Under the pieces are notes generated by a model. That model searched no databases and had not been told where the DNA came from. It was given only the letters and a program-made list of their open reading frames with translations. From Durusdinium trenchii (Eukaryota > Sar > Dinophyceae > Suessiales > Symbiodiniaceae), in contig CAXAMN010003102.1 of assembly GCA_963970005.1 (NCBI GenBank), forward strand, positions 49,625 through 113,624: DNA of 64,000 nt, given 5' to 3'. A program made the position numbers and the translations under genes. Shown here piece after piece: positions 53,040 to 63,400 of the stretch. Each line of letters starts with the position of its first letter. Within the stretch, counting starts at the first letter, position 1.

Positions 53040-53400
53040 CCCACTCTCGCACTCACATTCACATTCACTCTCACTCACTCTCACTCACTGTCACTAACTC
53101 GTTCTCTCACTCTCACTCTCAGTCTCCTCCATTCTCACTCACACACACTGGCACTATCTCTCACTCACTCACACTCACACTCATGTTCCCACTCACTCTC
53201 ACATACATTCACACTCACTCTCACTCAATCTCACCCGCTCACTCACATTCACACACTCACATTCACACTCACTCTCACTCACTCACTCTCACTCACTCAC
53301 TCTCTCGCTCACTCACTCACTCACTCACTCTCACACACACTCTCACTCTCGCTCACAGTCAAGCTCACAGACACTGACGCTCACACTGACAGTCACACTC
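53040..53400 (+). repeat. CTCACT microsatellite
   Basis: Mixed ACTCTC, ACTCAC and ACATTC units over about 360 bases. Together with 51960-52150 it flanks the repeat block and the 42-bp minisatellite. Confidence 0.95.
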
Positions 53401-54185
53401 ACCACCACCGCCACCGTCACCACAATCTCCGCCTTCACCACTCACTAGTCCTTACACATTCTGTTTGGGGTCTCTTGCCGGGATAATTTTCTTCTGCCTT
53501 CGCATTGAGCCTGCTGTAGCCTCTCCTGTTCTCCCTTCTTTGTATATATAGGGTTCTATATACATAGCTCTACAGGTTTGCTTCAATGGAACCATTTACA
53601 GGTTTGCTTCGAAGGGACCTTTACCCATGGCGTGGCTGAAGTGGAAGAACCGGGTATACAATGCACGTGGTCGAAAAACGGGTCTCTTGAAAAGGCCGTT
53701 TTGCCTTTTCTCTTGATGCGCGCAAAAGGGTTTCAGGTATGCCCGTGGTCTCAACCCTCAACGTGTCACGACAGACATGTGCGAACACATCTCAAGGGCA
53801 ATGTATATATATAATGTAATATATCGACGCAGTATGATCTCATCTCATCGGATGATTGATGTGCGATGTCGGTTCTGAAATTCTCTAACTTGACACCTTT
53901 ATCGGTTTCTAGACGGCATGATCTTTTTGTGTGTCATCTCCCCGGTTGCAGGCCTCTCTTCTTTGAAAAGTTTTTTCTGAAGCGCGCGTTCCCTTGTTAA
54001 ATCAAGACGTTGAGCCCGACTACGCTAGACTTCCAGCACAAGTGAGGTTTTGCTGTATAAAGGGTCTAATTCATGCAAATACCTTGCACACTGTCCAATC
54101 AATCTGCATAGTCAATGTCTCGAACAAACTACATCAACCACACACTGGTGCATGCCACATTGCGCTAGCTGACAGGATGACCTGA
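53400..54185. other. No recognisable gene
   Basis: A short direct duplication (ACAGGTTTGCTTC) lies at about 53572 and 53599, and TA runs near 53805. Nothing else supported. Confidence 0.35.
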
Positions 54186-54187
54186 AT

Positions 54188-54496
54188 GTGGCCTTTCTGT
54201 GCACCTTGGAAGCCTTGGTTGGAAAAGGGTCAAGCGCATGTTCATCCCATGTCATGCAGCCTTTTGAGTCACAAGGCTACTGGGGCCTGATGAGTGGTAT
54301 CAATGGCATTTTCGACTTTGTGAAATTCATCGATGTTTCGGCCCGCACCCGAGCACCAGTGAACACGTTGCTGTTTAAGCTTGGAGAGTTGATGCAATTC
54401 AAGGTCCATCAGGGCTTCTCGTTTGCCTCGTTCTCCCCCAGGCCGTTGTGGACGTTCGCTGTTGACAGAAGCACCCGTCCAAGATCCACCAAATGA
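54188..54496 (+). CDS. Unassigned 102-codon frame next to element C
   Basis: It starts MAFLCTLEALVGKGSSACSS and includes FDFVKFIDVSARTRAPVNTL and LLFKLGELMQFKVHQGFSFA. No motif is recognised. Composition in the middle is protein-like. It may be an exon or a chance frame. Confidence 0.25.
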   Translation: MAFLCTLEALVGKGSSACSSHVMQPFESQGYWGLMSGINGIFDFVKFIDVSARTRAPVNTLLFKLGELMQFKVHQGFSFASFSPRPLWTFAVDRSTRPRSTK

Positions 54497-54821
54497 CCCT
54501 AACCTTACTCCTCCCACTTTATCCACTTCATAGACTCTATGATTGGTAATCCTAAGAGATCCATGTTCACCCTTTCGAAAAAGGTTGTTCTGTTTTGGCT
54601 TGCAAAATTGGCGTCATCGAATTCCAAAACTTGTTTCCGGTGGATTTCTGACGGTTTCTCAATCACTGAACCACTATCAAACCTGAACTACGCGATGCCT
54701 GAAACTTGTTTTGCCGCGAAGTAAACAAAAGACGTAAGCAAAAGCGCTGCGCGGTGACATTTTTTCTAGACAAGCATGCTCGCAGAAAAAGCAATACGGG
54801 CTTCATGTTGACATGTTTTTT

Positions 54822-54934
54822 TGTAGCACTTGTCACTCGAGCGCATAGCAGTCACACACTCCATGTGAAACCACATGTTGAGCCCAGTAAACATACCTGC
54901 GCTGCAGGCCGCTACAGCTCAAGTGAAAAGAAGC
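54822..54934 (+). repeat. 5' LTR of element C
   Basis: Begins TGTAGCACTTGTCACTCGAG; the partner is 61986-62097. Confidence 0.9.
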
Positions 54935-55070
54935 AAGGGTCCTGATTTCTTCGATCTCAGGTGAGCTCCAGGGTGGCTAGCAGCTGGCAGCTTCGCCGCA
55001 GCGCAGCTGAGAAATCAGTGCCAGTGGCTACCTCAACGGCAAGTTCACTGGTTGGGGGGGCTGAAGCCCC

Positions 55071-55916
55071 ATGGCAGCAATGGAGCAGGTTGTCACCGAG
55101 CTCCATGGGTTCACGAGAGTGTGCGCCCAGACTCTTGAGGAGGGGTTCATGAACGACCTGGAGCACGTGGAGAAGGACTTGGAGCAAGACCTCAAACTCG
55201 GAGAGTACAAGGAGGAAGTTCAGAAGAGAGCAAAGAAGCTTTACTACTAGGGGCGACCTCTTCGGATCGTCCGGAGTGTCACAGACACTGATGGCTTTCG
55301 AGCCTGGCGAGGGCTTTGTCGGGAGTTCCAGCCCAAGACAAAAGGCAAAGAGAGCTTGGAATCATCCAGGCATTGGTGGCCTTTCCGCAGTTCGAGAAGG
55401 GCAAGATCCTCGAAGGGATATCCGAAGTATGAGAAGCTGGTCGGCGAGTACGAGCGGCTGGCAGGAAGCTCCTTGGATGAGAACTTGAAGATAGCAACGG
55501 TCATGCGCTGTTGCCCAGGGCAGCTGGGACAGCATTTGCAGCTGAATGTGAAGCCTGGCACTCGGTATGCACAGGTGAGAGAGTCGATGGTGGCCTACGA
55601 GCAATCTACGGCTGCCTGGTCAAGCACCAAGATCTTCGAGCGCAACCAGATTGTACCAATGGAGGTGGATCGCATTGAGGGCGACCGCAAAGGAAAGGGC
55701 AAGGACAAGGGCGAAGGCAAGAAAGGCTCACCCAAAGGCAAGGGTGACAAAGGCAAGAGCGGGGGCAAAGGCAAAGGCTCTTCTGACCAGAAGGGCGAAG
55801 GAAAAGGAGGCGGCAAGAGCCAAGACAAAGGCAAAGGCGCGTCCAAGGGACCTTGCTTTGTGTGTGGCAAGACAGGCCACAGAGCAGCTGAATGTTGGCG
55901 ACGTGGACAACCATGA
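55071..55916 (+). pseudogene. Element C gag with CCHC zinc knuckle
   Basis: A first frame from ATG 55071 (MAAMEQVVTELHGFTRVCAQ) runs 59 codons to TAG at 55248. Protein-like text continues in a second frame from 55251 through AWRGLCREFQPKTKGKESLE. A third frame from about 55356 to 55916 gives YPKYEKLVGEYERLAGSSLD, LGQHLQLNVKPGTRYAQVRE, a long Gly/Lys (GKG) basic region, and CFVCGKTGHRAAEC at 55855-55896. That is a canonical C-x2-C-x4-H-x4-C knuckle with all four ligands present. It packages RNA in the nucleocapsid. The knuckle differs in spacing from the C-x2-C-x4-H-x6-C type of elements A and B, so C is a different lineage. Confidence 0.8.
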
Positions 55917-56650
55917 TTCAGGAGATCATGGAGGAAATGGTGGAGGGTAACCTTCTGGACCTTCCACGAGGACTTCATCGTCTTCGGCAAGCACAGCACC
56001 AAGCAGCAACACTTCCTACAGAAGCGCTGGCACGGTGAGAAGAGTTTGGGAGATCAAGACACCTCCCATGTTGGAAGCTTGCGAGATCTTCGACCTGGCT
56101 GAGGAAGGCGAGATTGACATTGAGGAAAGCTTCACTGAAGGCTTCGAGATGGTGGTCACTGAGGAGGACATGGTTGAGCACTTTGACCTCACCAAGACTG
56201 ACGTGGACGACTACTGGACCATGGAGGATGACTTCACCCACGAGATCGACCTCATCGACTGCAAAATGGACTACAACGACCTCTTCGAGAACGTGGACCC
56301 TCAAGACCTCCAAGGTTGAGACCTTTGAGATCCAGGCCATCTGTGAGTTGGGCCTGAACTACAACGCTGTACTCGACTTGAGTGCAGATGTGAGTGCGGT
56401 GCCCATGAACATGGGCAGCTTGGGCAAGAGGACCCAAGGTGGAGCATTGCTTCGAGATGCTCAAGGACAAACGATCCTGTTGAAGGGAAAGTGGCAATGA
56501 CTTTGCATTGTGTAGCAGCCGTTGGACGACCTGTCAAGCTGAAGGAGATCTTCGTGGTGGCCAACGTGAAGCAACCGCTTGTGGCTATGGGCAAGTGCCC
56601 TGACTCTGAGCTTTGGCTTGGAGGGAAGAGAAGGTCAGCTATGTCATGGA
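55917..56650 (+). pseudogene. Element C protease region
   Basis: An acidic linker (EACEIFDLAEEGEIDIEESF) at 56035-56319 is followed, after a frame change, by NYNAVLDLSADVSAVPMNMG (about 56357-56416) and LGKRTQGGALLRDAQGQTIL. The position and the pattern hydrophobic-D-x-x-A-D-V-S identify the retropepsin active-site loop. The usual D-S-G reads D-L-S, so the catalytic triplet is altered. The text continues as VKLKEIFVVANVKQPLVAMG up to 56600. Confidence 0.6.
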
Positions 56651-57023
56651 CGTGTCTGACAAGCTCAAGGCCATGGCTGATGAACCTGGCTGGCGTGAGT
56701 TGAGCGATGGCACGCCTGTTTTGGTGGTCAAGAATTCTTTCACTTTCCAGGACATCTCAAGATGGTATGACCCTCATGAGTTTCCTTGCAGGACAAGACT
56801 GGTGAAGCTGGAGAGTGGCGAGTATGACTGTGTGGAGAGCGCGCAGTTCTGGGTGGACAGGAGGATGTCAGAGCTGGATGGCATTTCGCCATGCACTACA
56901 CTGACTTTGGTGCATCAGAAAGCACTTTTCTTCCACGAGATTCACCTCCTGAACTTCTACAAGATGATCTTCATGCACAACTTGGACGACCTCCTGAACC
57001 ACGTCTTCTACCTCGAGAAGTAG
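56613..57023 (+). pseudogene. Element C protease-integrase spacer
   Basis: An open 136-codon frame containing KLKAMADEPGWRELSDGTPV and ARRMSEL-type text before the integrase. It overlaps the start of the integrase frame at 56891. No domain is recognised; by position it is the tail of the protease and a spacer. Confidence 0.45.
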
Positions 57024-58405
57024 AGCCTGTTCCTGAAGAGATGCAGGCTGATGAACCTCAAGGAGGACCGCGTGAACCAGAGCAACTGGTCTACGACGAG
57101 GTTGGAGACGACTTCGTGACGGTGAATGGCTTGAAGCTGACAACTGCAAGCTCAAGAAAAGTGATGAAGGATGCTTGCGAGTTCCTCGGAATCCCTTTGA
57201 GTGGGAGCAAGGCTGTGGTCTTCAAAAGGCTACAGGTGGCAGTAAGAGAAACAGCAGCAAAAGCAGCGTTAGATGCAGCTCGAAATGAGAAGAGGGCTAT
57301 GGAGCGTCGACCTCAACGAGCTGGAGTACCCCTAGCCCCAACAGAGGAAGAGAAGCAACGGCATAATTTGCTCACACACCTCCCTTTTGCAGACTGGTGT
57401 GAACATTGCCAAGCAACAAGGTCAAAAGACAATGAACGTCATGAACGACGAGAAGAAGTTTGTCCCACAGTGGCTTTGGACTACATGACAACGAACACCA
57501 CAATTCGCAAAGAAAGCCCAGAAGTCAAGCGTTTGGTAGCTGTGGACAATAGGTCAAAAGCCATTTTGGCTGCGCCAATTAAGGCAAAAGGTGGTGCAAG
57601 CGTGGAGCTGTGTGCCAATTCAATTTGTGGCTTTGTCACGGACTATGACAAGGTGATCATCAAGGGCGACCAAGAACCTTCACTGAAACAAATGGCTGTT
57701 GCAAGGAAGCTGTTGAAGCTTCAGACAACACAAGAGTTGTCACCTCAAGGCAGATCAGCATCCAACCCTGCAGAGCGAGCAGTTCAGACGGTGAGAAGGT
57801 TGGGCAACACTTTGCTGGAGAGCATCTGTGTTGGATGTGGATTTGAGATTCCTGCTTCACACCCACTGTTTGTGTGGTGCTATGCCCATGCATCCTGGCT
57901 GTACAACAGGTTCCATGTGACACCTGGTGGCAATACACCATTTGAAGTTGTGACTTCCCGCACCTACTCGGGGAAGCTGGCACCTTTTGGAGCATGCGTT
58001 TACGGACAAACCACTTCCAGTTCCGAAGAACACCCGACGGGGAGTTCCAACCTGGCGGAAGGGAACTATGTGGGCAAGTTGATGGACTCAGACCTCAACT
58101 TCCTCTTATCGCCCGACGGATTGTTTGTGACGAGAGCAGTCCGACGATGCGCCGACGAATGGCAACCAGAATTCCTCAAGGCTTGTCATGGGTTGCCATG
58201 GGATGATGCAAGCTCAAGGAAATTTGGTCCCACGACCAAAGTCGACAAGAAGAGAAGCCTGGAAAGCCAGACCTTTCCTGGACTACACGATGATGAGGCC
58301 AAGGCTGTGGAAGAGTACGCGCGACGTCGAGAGAAGAAGCTTTGGCGAAACCCTTCGGAGAGCTGGAGGGCAGCGATGAGGAGTACCTTGACGACAAGGA
58401 CTTGA
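56891..58405 (+). CDS. Element C integrase with N-terminal SAP-like segment
   Basis: A clean 504-codon frame, the longest in the window. Residues about 75-120 (TTASSRKVMKDACEFLGIPL, SGSKAVVFKRL) look like a SAP-type DNA-binding helix pair. Residues 158-173 hold a His/Cys cluster (RHNLLTHLPFADWCEHC), as in the integrase zinc domain. The catalytic core shows Asp 197 (VALDYM), Asp 260 (IIKGDQEPS) and Glu 295 (SNPAERAVQ). The last two are separated by 34 residues, close to the DDE spacing of integrases. LFVWCYAHASWLYNRFHVTP and FEVVTSRTYSGKLAPFGACV follow, as in copia-type integrases. It would insert the cDNA into the host genome. The first 70 residues may belong to a different frame of the polyprotein. 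Active residues look intact. Confidence 0.85.
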   Translation: MHYTDFGASESTFLPRDSPPELLQDDLHAQLGRPPEPRLLPREVEPVPEEMQADEPQGGPREPEQLVYDEVGDDFVTVNGLKLTTASSRKVMKDACEFLGIPLSGSKAVVFKRLQVAVRETAAKAALDAARNEKRAMERRPQRAGVPLAPTEEEKQRHNLLTHLPFADWCEHCQATRSKDNERHERREEVCPTVALDYMTTNTTIRKESPEVKRLVAVDNRSKAILAAPIKAKGGASVELCANSICGFVTDYDKVIIKGDQEPSLKQMAVARKLLKLQTTQELSPQGRSASNPAERAVQTVRRLGNTLLESICVGCGFEIPASHPLFVWCYAHASWLYNRFHVTPGGNTPFEVVTSRTYSGKLAPFGACVYGQTTSSSEEHPTGSSNLAEGNYVGKLMDSDLNFLLSPDGLFVTRAVRRCADEWQPEFLKACHGLPWDDASSRKFGPTTKVDKKRSLESQTFPGLHDDEAKAVEEYARRREKKLWRNPSESWRAAMRSTLTTRT

Positions 58406-58789
58406 AGGACAAGCAGCAGAAGGAGACCGAGCTCAAGAAGCCTGGTGATGGAGAACAAGGAGGAGCAGTTCCCTACACCCCGGAGAACGTCCCGTACACT
58501 CCGACAGAACTCCAGATGATTTGGCCATGAAGGATGCAGAGCCAGACACACTACATCCAGCAGGAGTTCGTGATGAACCTCAGTGGTCTACGTCCTCAAG
58601 TTCCTCAACAACCTGTTGGACCTCAACACCCTCAAGGAGAACTTCGACCTCGTGGTGAACTTCCTGGAGAAGAACCTCCCACGAAGGCAAAGGTGGACTT
58701 TCAGTTCCTCCTAGAGCACCCCCATCGTCTTCACCAACGGGAAGCAGCCTAGCAGCAGCACCTTCGTTTGCTGGCGGCGTTCAAGAAGT

Positions 58790-59950
58790 CTTTGGATGAG
58801 CGCGAGTTCATCGAGGTGGACGAGTACCCTTTGACTGGGGCGAGCTCAATGAAGTGGACTTGGAGCAAGAGTCTGAAGAAGCAGGACCTCCAGATGTCTC
58901 TGAAGAGATGCTGGCGCAGTTGGAGTTGGAGGCAGATGAACGAGAGATCTCACGCCTCATTCCAAAGAATGGCAACTTTGAGGGCTACAGGTTCCTGACG
59001 ACCAAGAAGGTCTATGACTGGCGATGGCGCCTGAAGGAAGAGCCTGGCAAGTCTGGCTGGATGAGACGGTCAAGACTGGTTGGCAGAGACTACAAGTTTC
59101 TTTCGCCTGAGATGGAGAATTTAATTTGTTCAGCCCAACAAGCAATGCAATTGGAGTGAAACTATGGGCTGCCTTGGTTCAGTCGAGCCAAGGAGAACTT
59201 GGACTGTGGGCAGTCGACGGATGTCAAGGACGCCTACCTTATGGTTCCCCAGGAGGAGAAGGTCTATGTGGAGCGCAGTGGAGAGTTCTTTGAACTTGGA
59301 CGACGCCTTCCTGGACAACGAGTTGGTTCCAAGGCATGGTATGACCACTTAGGCAAAGTGGCGCGAGACGAAGGGCTACAACCAAAATTTGCAAACTCCG
59401 CAGTTTTCTACAAGGTTGGCAGGACACCCTTGGCGATGTCTTCACATGTTGACGACCTACAGCTGGTTGGGAGTCAACAAGATGTTGAGAAGCTCCTTGA
59501 TAGCTTCAGAAAGCAGGCATGGACGCTGCAAGTGCAAGGACCCTGCTCACCCAAGGTTGCAGGGCAATGTGCATTTCTCAAGAGGCAATTTGCTTCTGAT
59601 GGATCTGGTTCCATGACTGTGAGGATGGACCAGAAGTACGTGAAGAAGTTGGTGGACTTGTTGGACCTGCGCGTGAACAAGGGCAAGTTGACGCCTACCA
59701 CCGGAACCTTCCAGAAAGGACTACAAGGTCAACCTCTGTCAAAAGAGGAGTTGAGCCTCTACAGAACATGCGTTGGCATTTTGCTGTACATGTCAACAGA
59801 AAGGCCAGACATCCAATGTGCAGTTCGACAATTGGCTTCAAAGGTCACTGGACCTGACACCCTGGACCAGAAGGAGTTGAAGCAACTGGTGCTCTACTTG
59901 AAGCACACGGCAGACTACGTCCAGGAGATGAAGCAGAGTTTTGCTATGGC
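58790..59950 (+). pseudogene. Element C reverse transcriptase (RVT_2)
   Basis: RFLTTKKVYDWRWRLKEEPG and RRSRLVGRDYKFLSPE (to about 59115) start the domain. A small insertion near 59120 shifts to NAIGVKLWAALVQSSQGELG, and a second near 59215 shifts into the 314-codon frame. That frame holds DVKDAYLMVPQEEKVYV (first catalytic Asp), LPGQRVGSKAWYDHLGKVAR, AMSSHVDDLQLVGSQQDVEK (HVDD catalytic pair, residues 83-86), QCAFLKRQFASDGSGSMTVR and CVGILLYMSTERPDIQCAVR. All catalytic Asp residues are present. Only two short indels separate it from an open frame. Confidence 0.85.
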
Positions 59951-59989
59951 TTCAGCTATGGGAGAAAGGAATGACGACGTGAAGATGGC

Positions 59990-60470
59990 TGCAACGCAAC
60001 ATCCGAGCCGACTCGAAGTGTTCACGGACAGTGACTGGGCATCGGATAGGACTACGAGGAGATCTACGTCATGCAGTCACATGTACCTCAACGGCTCAAC
60101 GGCATCTTCTTTTGGAGTGCGAGCAGAAGCCAAAAGAGCATAGCTTTGTCAAGCTGTGAAGCTGAGTTCATTTCAGCAGTTAGCGGCATGGCAGATGGAA
60201 TCTACATCAAGCGGATGTTGGAGGCCGTGCTGAATATGAAGGTGGTCTTGGAGCTGAGGATTGACAGTTCCTCCGCTCGAGCGCTACTTCAACGACAAGG
60301 AGTGCAGAGAACCCGACACATAAGCACTGGACTTCCTTGGGTGCAACAGAAAGTTGAAGAGCGAGAAGTTGAGAAGCAGCAATTCGACCAGTGCCGGGAA
60401 AAGAGAACAGCAGTGACTTGGGAACAAAGAGTCACAGCAGCAAGAGACTGAGATTCTCGCTGGGCCTCAT
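59990..60470 (+). pseudogene. Element C RNase H
   Basis: EVFTDSDWASDRTTRRSTSC (first Asp, about 60018) is in the RT frame. After a shift near 60125, SQKSIALSSCEAEFISAVSG (catalytic Glu) and ELRIDSSSARALLQRQGVQR (second Asp) and TRHISTGLPWVQQKVEEREV follow. This is the canonical copia RNase H order. A closing DLGTK-like string occurs near 60415 in yet another frame. Confidence 0.8.
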
Positions 60471-60635
60471 TGGCTACTTGGAGTACGCTTGGACCACGAG
60501 TTGGAGCCCAAGAAGAAGAAATTCGACATGTCAAAGGACTTCGACCTGAACGAGTACAACAACTGACATGTTTGCTTTTGGTGGCTTTGAGTCAACAGGG
60601 CCACGGAATGGAAGTCGACGAGACGACGACCGGGA

Positions 60636-61286
60636 ATGAAGGAAACCGTGGACTTCTCTTCATGGTGTTCACGGCGATTGAATGCAGTTTTGTTTGTGGC
60701 CATGATGATGGCTATGAGCGTTCAAGGTTGCGACTTAGCGCTGATGGTGCTTCATTCAGCTTCGATTGGAGCATGGTCTCTCCTGACCGAGATGGGCTAC
60801 CAGATCTTGCAGACTGGCATGATGATGGTGGCGTTCAATGCGTTGGTCTTCATCCTGTTCTACCTAAGGGACTACTTGAACCTGTTCAAGGTGGAGGAGA
60901 ATTTCAACGAGAAACTTCACCACCTCAAGACCCTCATCGAGATGGTGAACAAAGAAAGGTCAAGCACTCAAGGTTCAACCTCTTCGGAGAACCAGCCGGA
61001 CATGATCCGGAAGCTTGCGGAAGTGATCGAGATGGAGAACTATGGGATGAACCTGATGGTGGAGATGTCAACCACCTACTACTTGAAGGAGAAGAAGAAG
61101 AAGGTGAAGAACAAGAACAAGAAGACGTACCACAACTCGAGAACCTCACGGAGACAGCCTACACGTTACACCTCTGGTGGAGAACCCACTGAAGATGAGT
61201 TCACAGAGGACGCCATGGACGTGGACGATGATGATGTCATCGCAACAGTGGCCCCATTGGTCAAGAGATGGCGACCTACAGAGTGA
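60636..61286 (+). CDS. Extra frame after pol: two hydrophobic segments, coiled-coil, basic tract
   Basis: 216 codons from ATG 60636 (MKETVDFSSWCSRRLNAVLF). Two hydrophobic stretches at residues about 15-40 and 55-78 could span a membrane (VLFVAMMMAMSVQGCDLALM and MMMVAFNALVFILFYLRDYL). A helical, heptad-like part follows at 80-110, then a lysine-rich tract (KEKKKKVKNKNKKT) and an acidic end (DAMDVDDDD). It lies between RNase H and the 3' LTR, where some LTR elements carry an envelope-like gene. No signal peptide cleavage, cysteine pairing or fusion motif is evident. Alternatives are a captured host fragment or a lineage-specific accessory protein. The neighbouring frame 60470-61192 is also open, so the choice of frame rests on composition. 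Confidence 0.5.
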   Translation: MKETVDFSSWCSRRLNAVLFVAMMMAMSVQGCDLALMVLHSASIGAWSLLTEMGYQILQTGMMMVAFNALVFILFYLRDYLNLFKVEENFNEKLHHLKTLIEMVNKERSSTQGSTSSENQPDMIRKLAEVIEMENYGMNLMVEMSTTYYLKEKKKKVKNKNKKTYHNSRTSRRQPTRYTSGGEPTEDEFTEDAMDVDDDDVIATVAPLVKRWRPTE

Positions 61287-61884
61287 AGAGTACTTCTTGG
61301 ACGTGGATGGACGTCTAGAACGCCACGGTGGACTTGGAAGCTTGAGTGGAGAGAGTTCAGAAGAAGAAGAAGAAGAGTCTGCAGCAGACCAACCTGCTGA
61401 AGAACCTGAAGGCAGTGCACCTGGACAAGTTCAACGCGTAGAACGCGAACTTGGCGACGAGGCGACGGACGCAGTTCGAGAACTTCGGCGGCGTGCTGGC
61501 TTGAGAGAAGAGCTGGGTGAACACCCAGAGTGCTACATAGAGTACAACATGCTGGCATCGTGTTCTGGATGAACCCACACACAGGTGAAATCCAGATGCA
61601 CCGACTCCTCGACCTCACGATCGACACACCTCAAGAGGGTGAGGAGTACTTCATCGAGAATCCCAACTGGATGAGAGAGGGTGGCAAAATGGTTGATCAG
61701 AAGGCTTTGCTATGAGCCTGAGCCAGAGGAAGAGATCCCTGAATCCCCAAGAGGCTATGGCTGGGCCCTGGGAACAGGAGAGTGGATGGACCGCGTGAGA
61801 GAAAGGAGAGCGCAAGCAGAAAGAGAAGCTTTGCGGCAGCAGGTAGAGCAAGCAGAAGCAGCTGGACCACGAAGAAGGCGCTGA
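61177..61884 (+). pseudogene. Element C 3' accessory region, acidic and helical
   Basis: Two or three overlapping frames: ESSEEEEEESAADQPAEEPE with ELGDEATDAVRELRRRAGLR (to 61572), then VFWMNPHTGEIQMHRLLDLT (61555-61620) and MDRVRERRAQAEREALRQQV (61785-61844), a charged helix ending in RRRR and a stop at 61882-61884. No known domain. It occupies the space between the membrane-type frame and the polypurine tract. Confidence 0.4.
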
Positions 61885-61975
61885 GCAATCAATGCGTGTG
61901 AGCAATCACTGCCAGAGACCAACAACCTGGCAAACAAGTGAGAGCTGGTTGGAAGCAGACTAGAGCGTCTGTTCC

Positions 61976-61985
61976 AAAGGAGGAG
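61976..61985 (+). other. Polypurine tract of element C
   Basis: AAAGGAGGAG abuts the first base of the 3' LTR (TGTAGC), the standard position for plus-strand priming. Confidence 0.85.
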
Positions 61986-62097
61986 TGTAGCACTTGTCAC
62001 TCGAGCGCATAGCAGTCACACACTCCATGTGAAACCACATGTTGAGCCCAGTAAACATACCTGCACTGCAGGCCGCTACAGCTCAAGTGAAAGAAGC
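61986..62097 (+). repeat. 3' LTR of element C
   Basis: Nearly identical to 54822-54934. Confidence 0.9.
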
Positions 62098-62382
62098 GAG
62101 CTTAGCTAGGTTTCTTGGCAAAACATTGGCGGCCTTGGCATTGTTTCCCACCCTGAGATTTGACGATGCCCGCTTGTTTCCACAGCGTTTCCTAGTGGTT
62201 TGGGCAATTCAATATAGGACTCGGACCGAATGCATCTACCCCGCTATCAGGGGAAGGTGGGCCATCACCCCACTTCGGTATAGCCACGCGGTGGCTGATT
62301 TCCGTTGTCATGAATGATTGGTTGGTTGGCATTGCGTGCAAGTGCGCTATCAGTGAACTTGATTGCGAGCAACGCGTGCAGT

Positions 62383-62514
62383 ATGAAGCTTCAGTGGCTT
62401 CTGCTTTTAGCAGTGCCAGCTGTGACCCTCCCATCAGCAGTCCTGGCTTGGTCACTGCCTGAGGGTGACATGAGATTTTGGCACACAGTGTGTTTGCGCG
62501 TTTGTCCTATCTGA
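62383..62514 (+). CDS. Candidate first exon with signal peptide
   Basis: From ATG 62383: MKLQWLLLLAVPAVTLPSAV then LAWSLPEGDMRFWHTVCLRV, stop at 62512-62514. The first 22 residues are a textbook secretion signal (one Lys, then a Leu-rich core and Ala-x-Ala-like end). GAGGTACG at 62513-62520 could be a splice donor. A possible next exon at 62539-62618 (RVGHFVVLDAVLDAWQLQFF) ends at GTGAGT. Identity unknown. Confidence 0.35.
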   Translation: MKLQWLLLLAVPAVTLPSAVLAWSLPEGDMRFWHTVCLRVCPI

Positions 62515-62629
62515 GGTACGTTTATCAGGATATGAGATATGGATCGGGTTGGGCACTTCGTCGTGCTTGATGCAGTGCTTGATGCTTGGCAGCTCCAGTT
62601 CTTTGCTGTGCTTCTGAAGGTGAGTCGCC

Positions 62630-63210
62630 ACAAAGAACGGCAGACTGGGCAGAGTCACGCACGGAGCGGGCACCCTTGCGCCAGTTGTGGCCTCAGAATT
62701 CAACAAACCGATATGGAACATGGGGGTATCTGCGCATCCGATACTTTTTTCGAGACAAGCTGGAAAGCTATACCGTTTATGGACCAGCAAGCCCAGGCAA
62801 TTTTGCTTGAATAAACCTAATAATTGGGAATCCACAAGCACAAAAAGCCCGTCATGAATGATATCATATGTATGTATGCAACCTCCCTGGACGCTTTGAA
62901 CGCAGTTTCAGTTGTTTTGCTTTAAATTAATTCCAAAGTCTAAAACAATTTTGGCGGCAAAGGATACTTTGGAAGGCCAAAAGTATTCAGTTATAAACCG
63001 CTGTCACTGTCAATAGATAATGGAGCATTCTGTTTGAGCGCCTTTCCCTTATACACATCTTTTTCCATGTATCCTCGCATTGTGTTTTCTGATTTGGTAT
63101 TCAAGTTCAAAGGCTTGAATCCAGCCCAAAATGATCCTGACTTTGCTGAGCAGGGCACCCTGCTGAAGCAGTACAAGTTATTCCCGAATGCGTAGCGAAG
63201 GGTTCTTGTT
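62630..63210. other. No gene seen
   Basis: AT-rich, featureless stretch between the candidate secreted-protein exons and the dispersed repeats at the right edge. Confidence 0.4.
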
Positions 63211-63214
63211 TAAC

Positions 63215-63400
63215 TCTGGGGGTCTGGGGGTATAGGATCTTGTTCGGGGCGGGCTGCGCAAGCGTCCGCAGCCGTTCGCAACCGTTCGCAGTGGGGCGCT
63301 AAGGCGCTGACATTGGGCGAAGCTTTTGGAGAGGGTTTCGGATGGAAAGTGACGTGTCAGATTCGTGTGAAATAGCGAGGAATCATGTGGAAATGTAAGA
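63215..63400 (+). repeat. Dispersed repeat, partner of 21858-22045
   Basis: Shares GCAACCGTTCGCA, GCTTTTGGAGAGG-like text and GTGTCAGATTCGTGTGAAAT with the copy at 21.9 kb. Confidence 0.7.

Larger units (their letters stand above)
54822..62097 (+). mobile_element. Copia-like LTR retroelement C, near complete
   Basis: LTRs of 113 and 112 bases (54822-54934, 61986-62097) differ by one substitution and one indel. They begin TGTAGC and contain GCTACA 18 bases before the end of identity. A purine tract AAAGGAGGAG directly precedes the right LTR. The order inside is gag, CCHC knuckle, protease, SAP-like plus integrase, RT, RNase H, then extra frames: the copia order plus an addition. Despite nearly identical LTRs, the coding part needs several frame changes. 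No initiator-Met-type primer site and no clear target duplication was found. Confidence 0.9.

Noticed and set aside
52288..53377. Several long Cys/Arg/Ser-rich reading frames on both strands
   Set aside because: All derive from the 42-bp minisatellite and flanking CTCACT microsatellite; frames are open on both strands because the period is a multiple of three.
57550..57575. GCCATTTTGGCT resembling the core of the dinoflagellate spliced leader
   Set aside because: It lies inside the open integrase frame of element C and lacks the leader's flanking bases, so it is a chance match.
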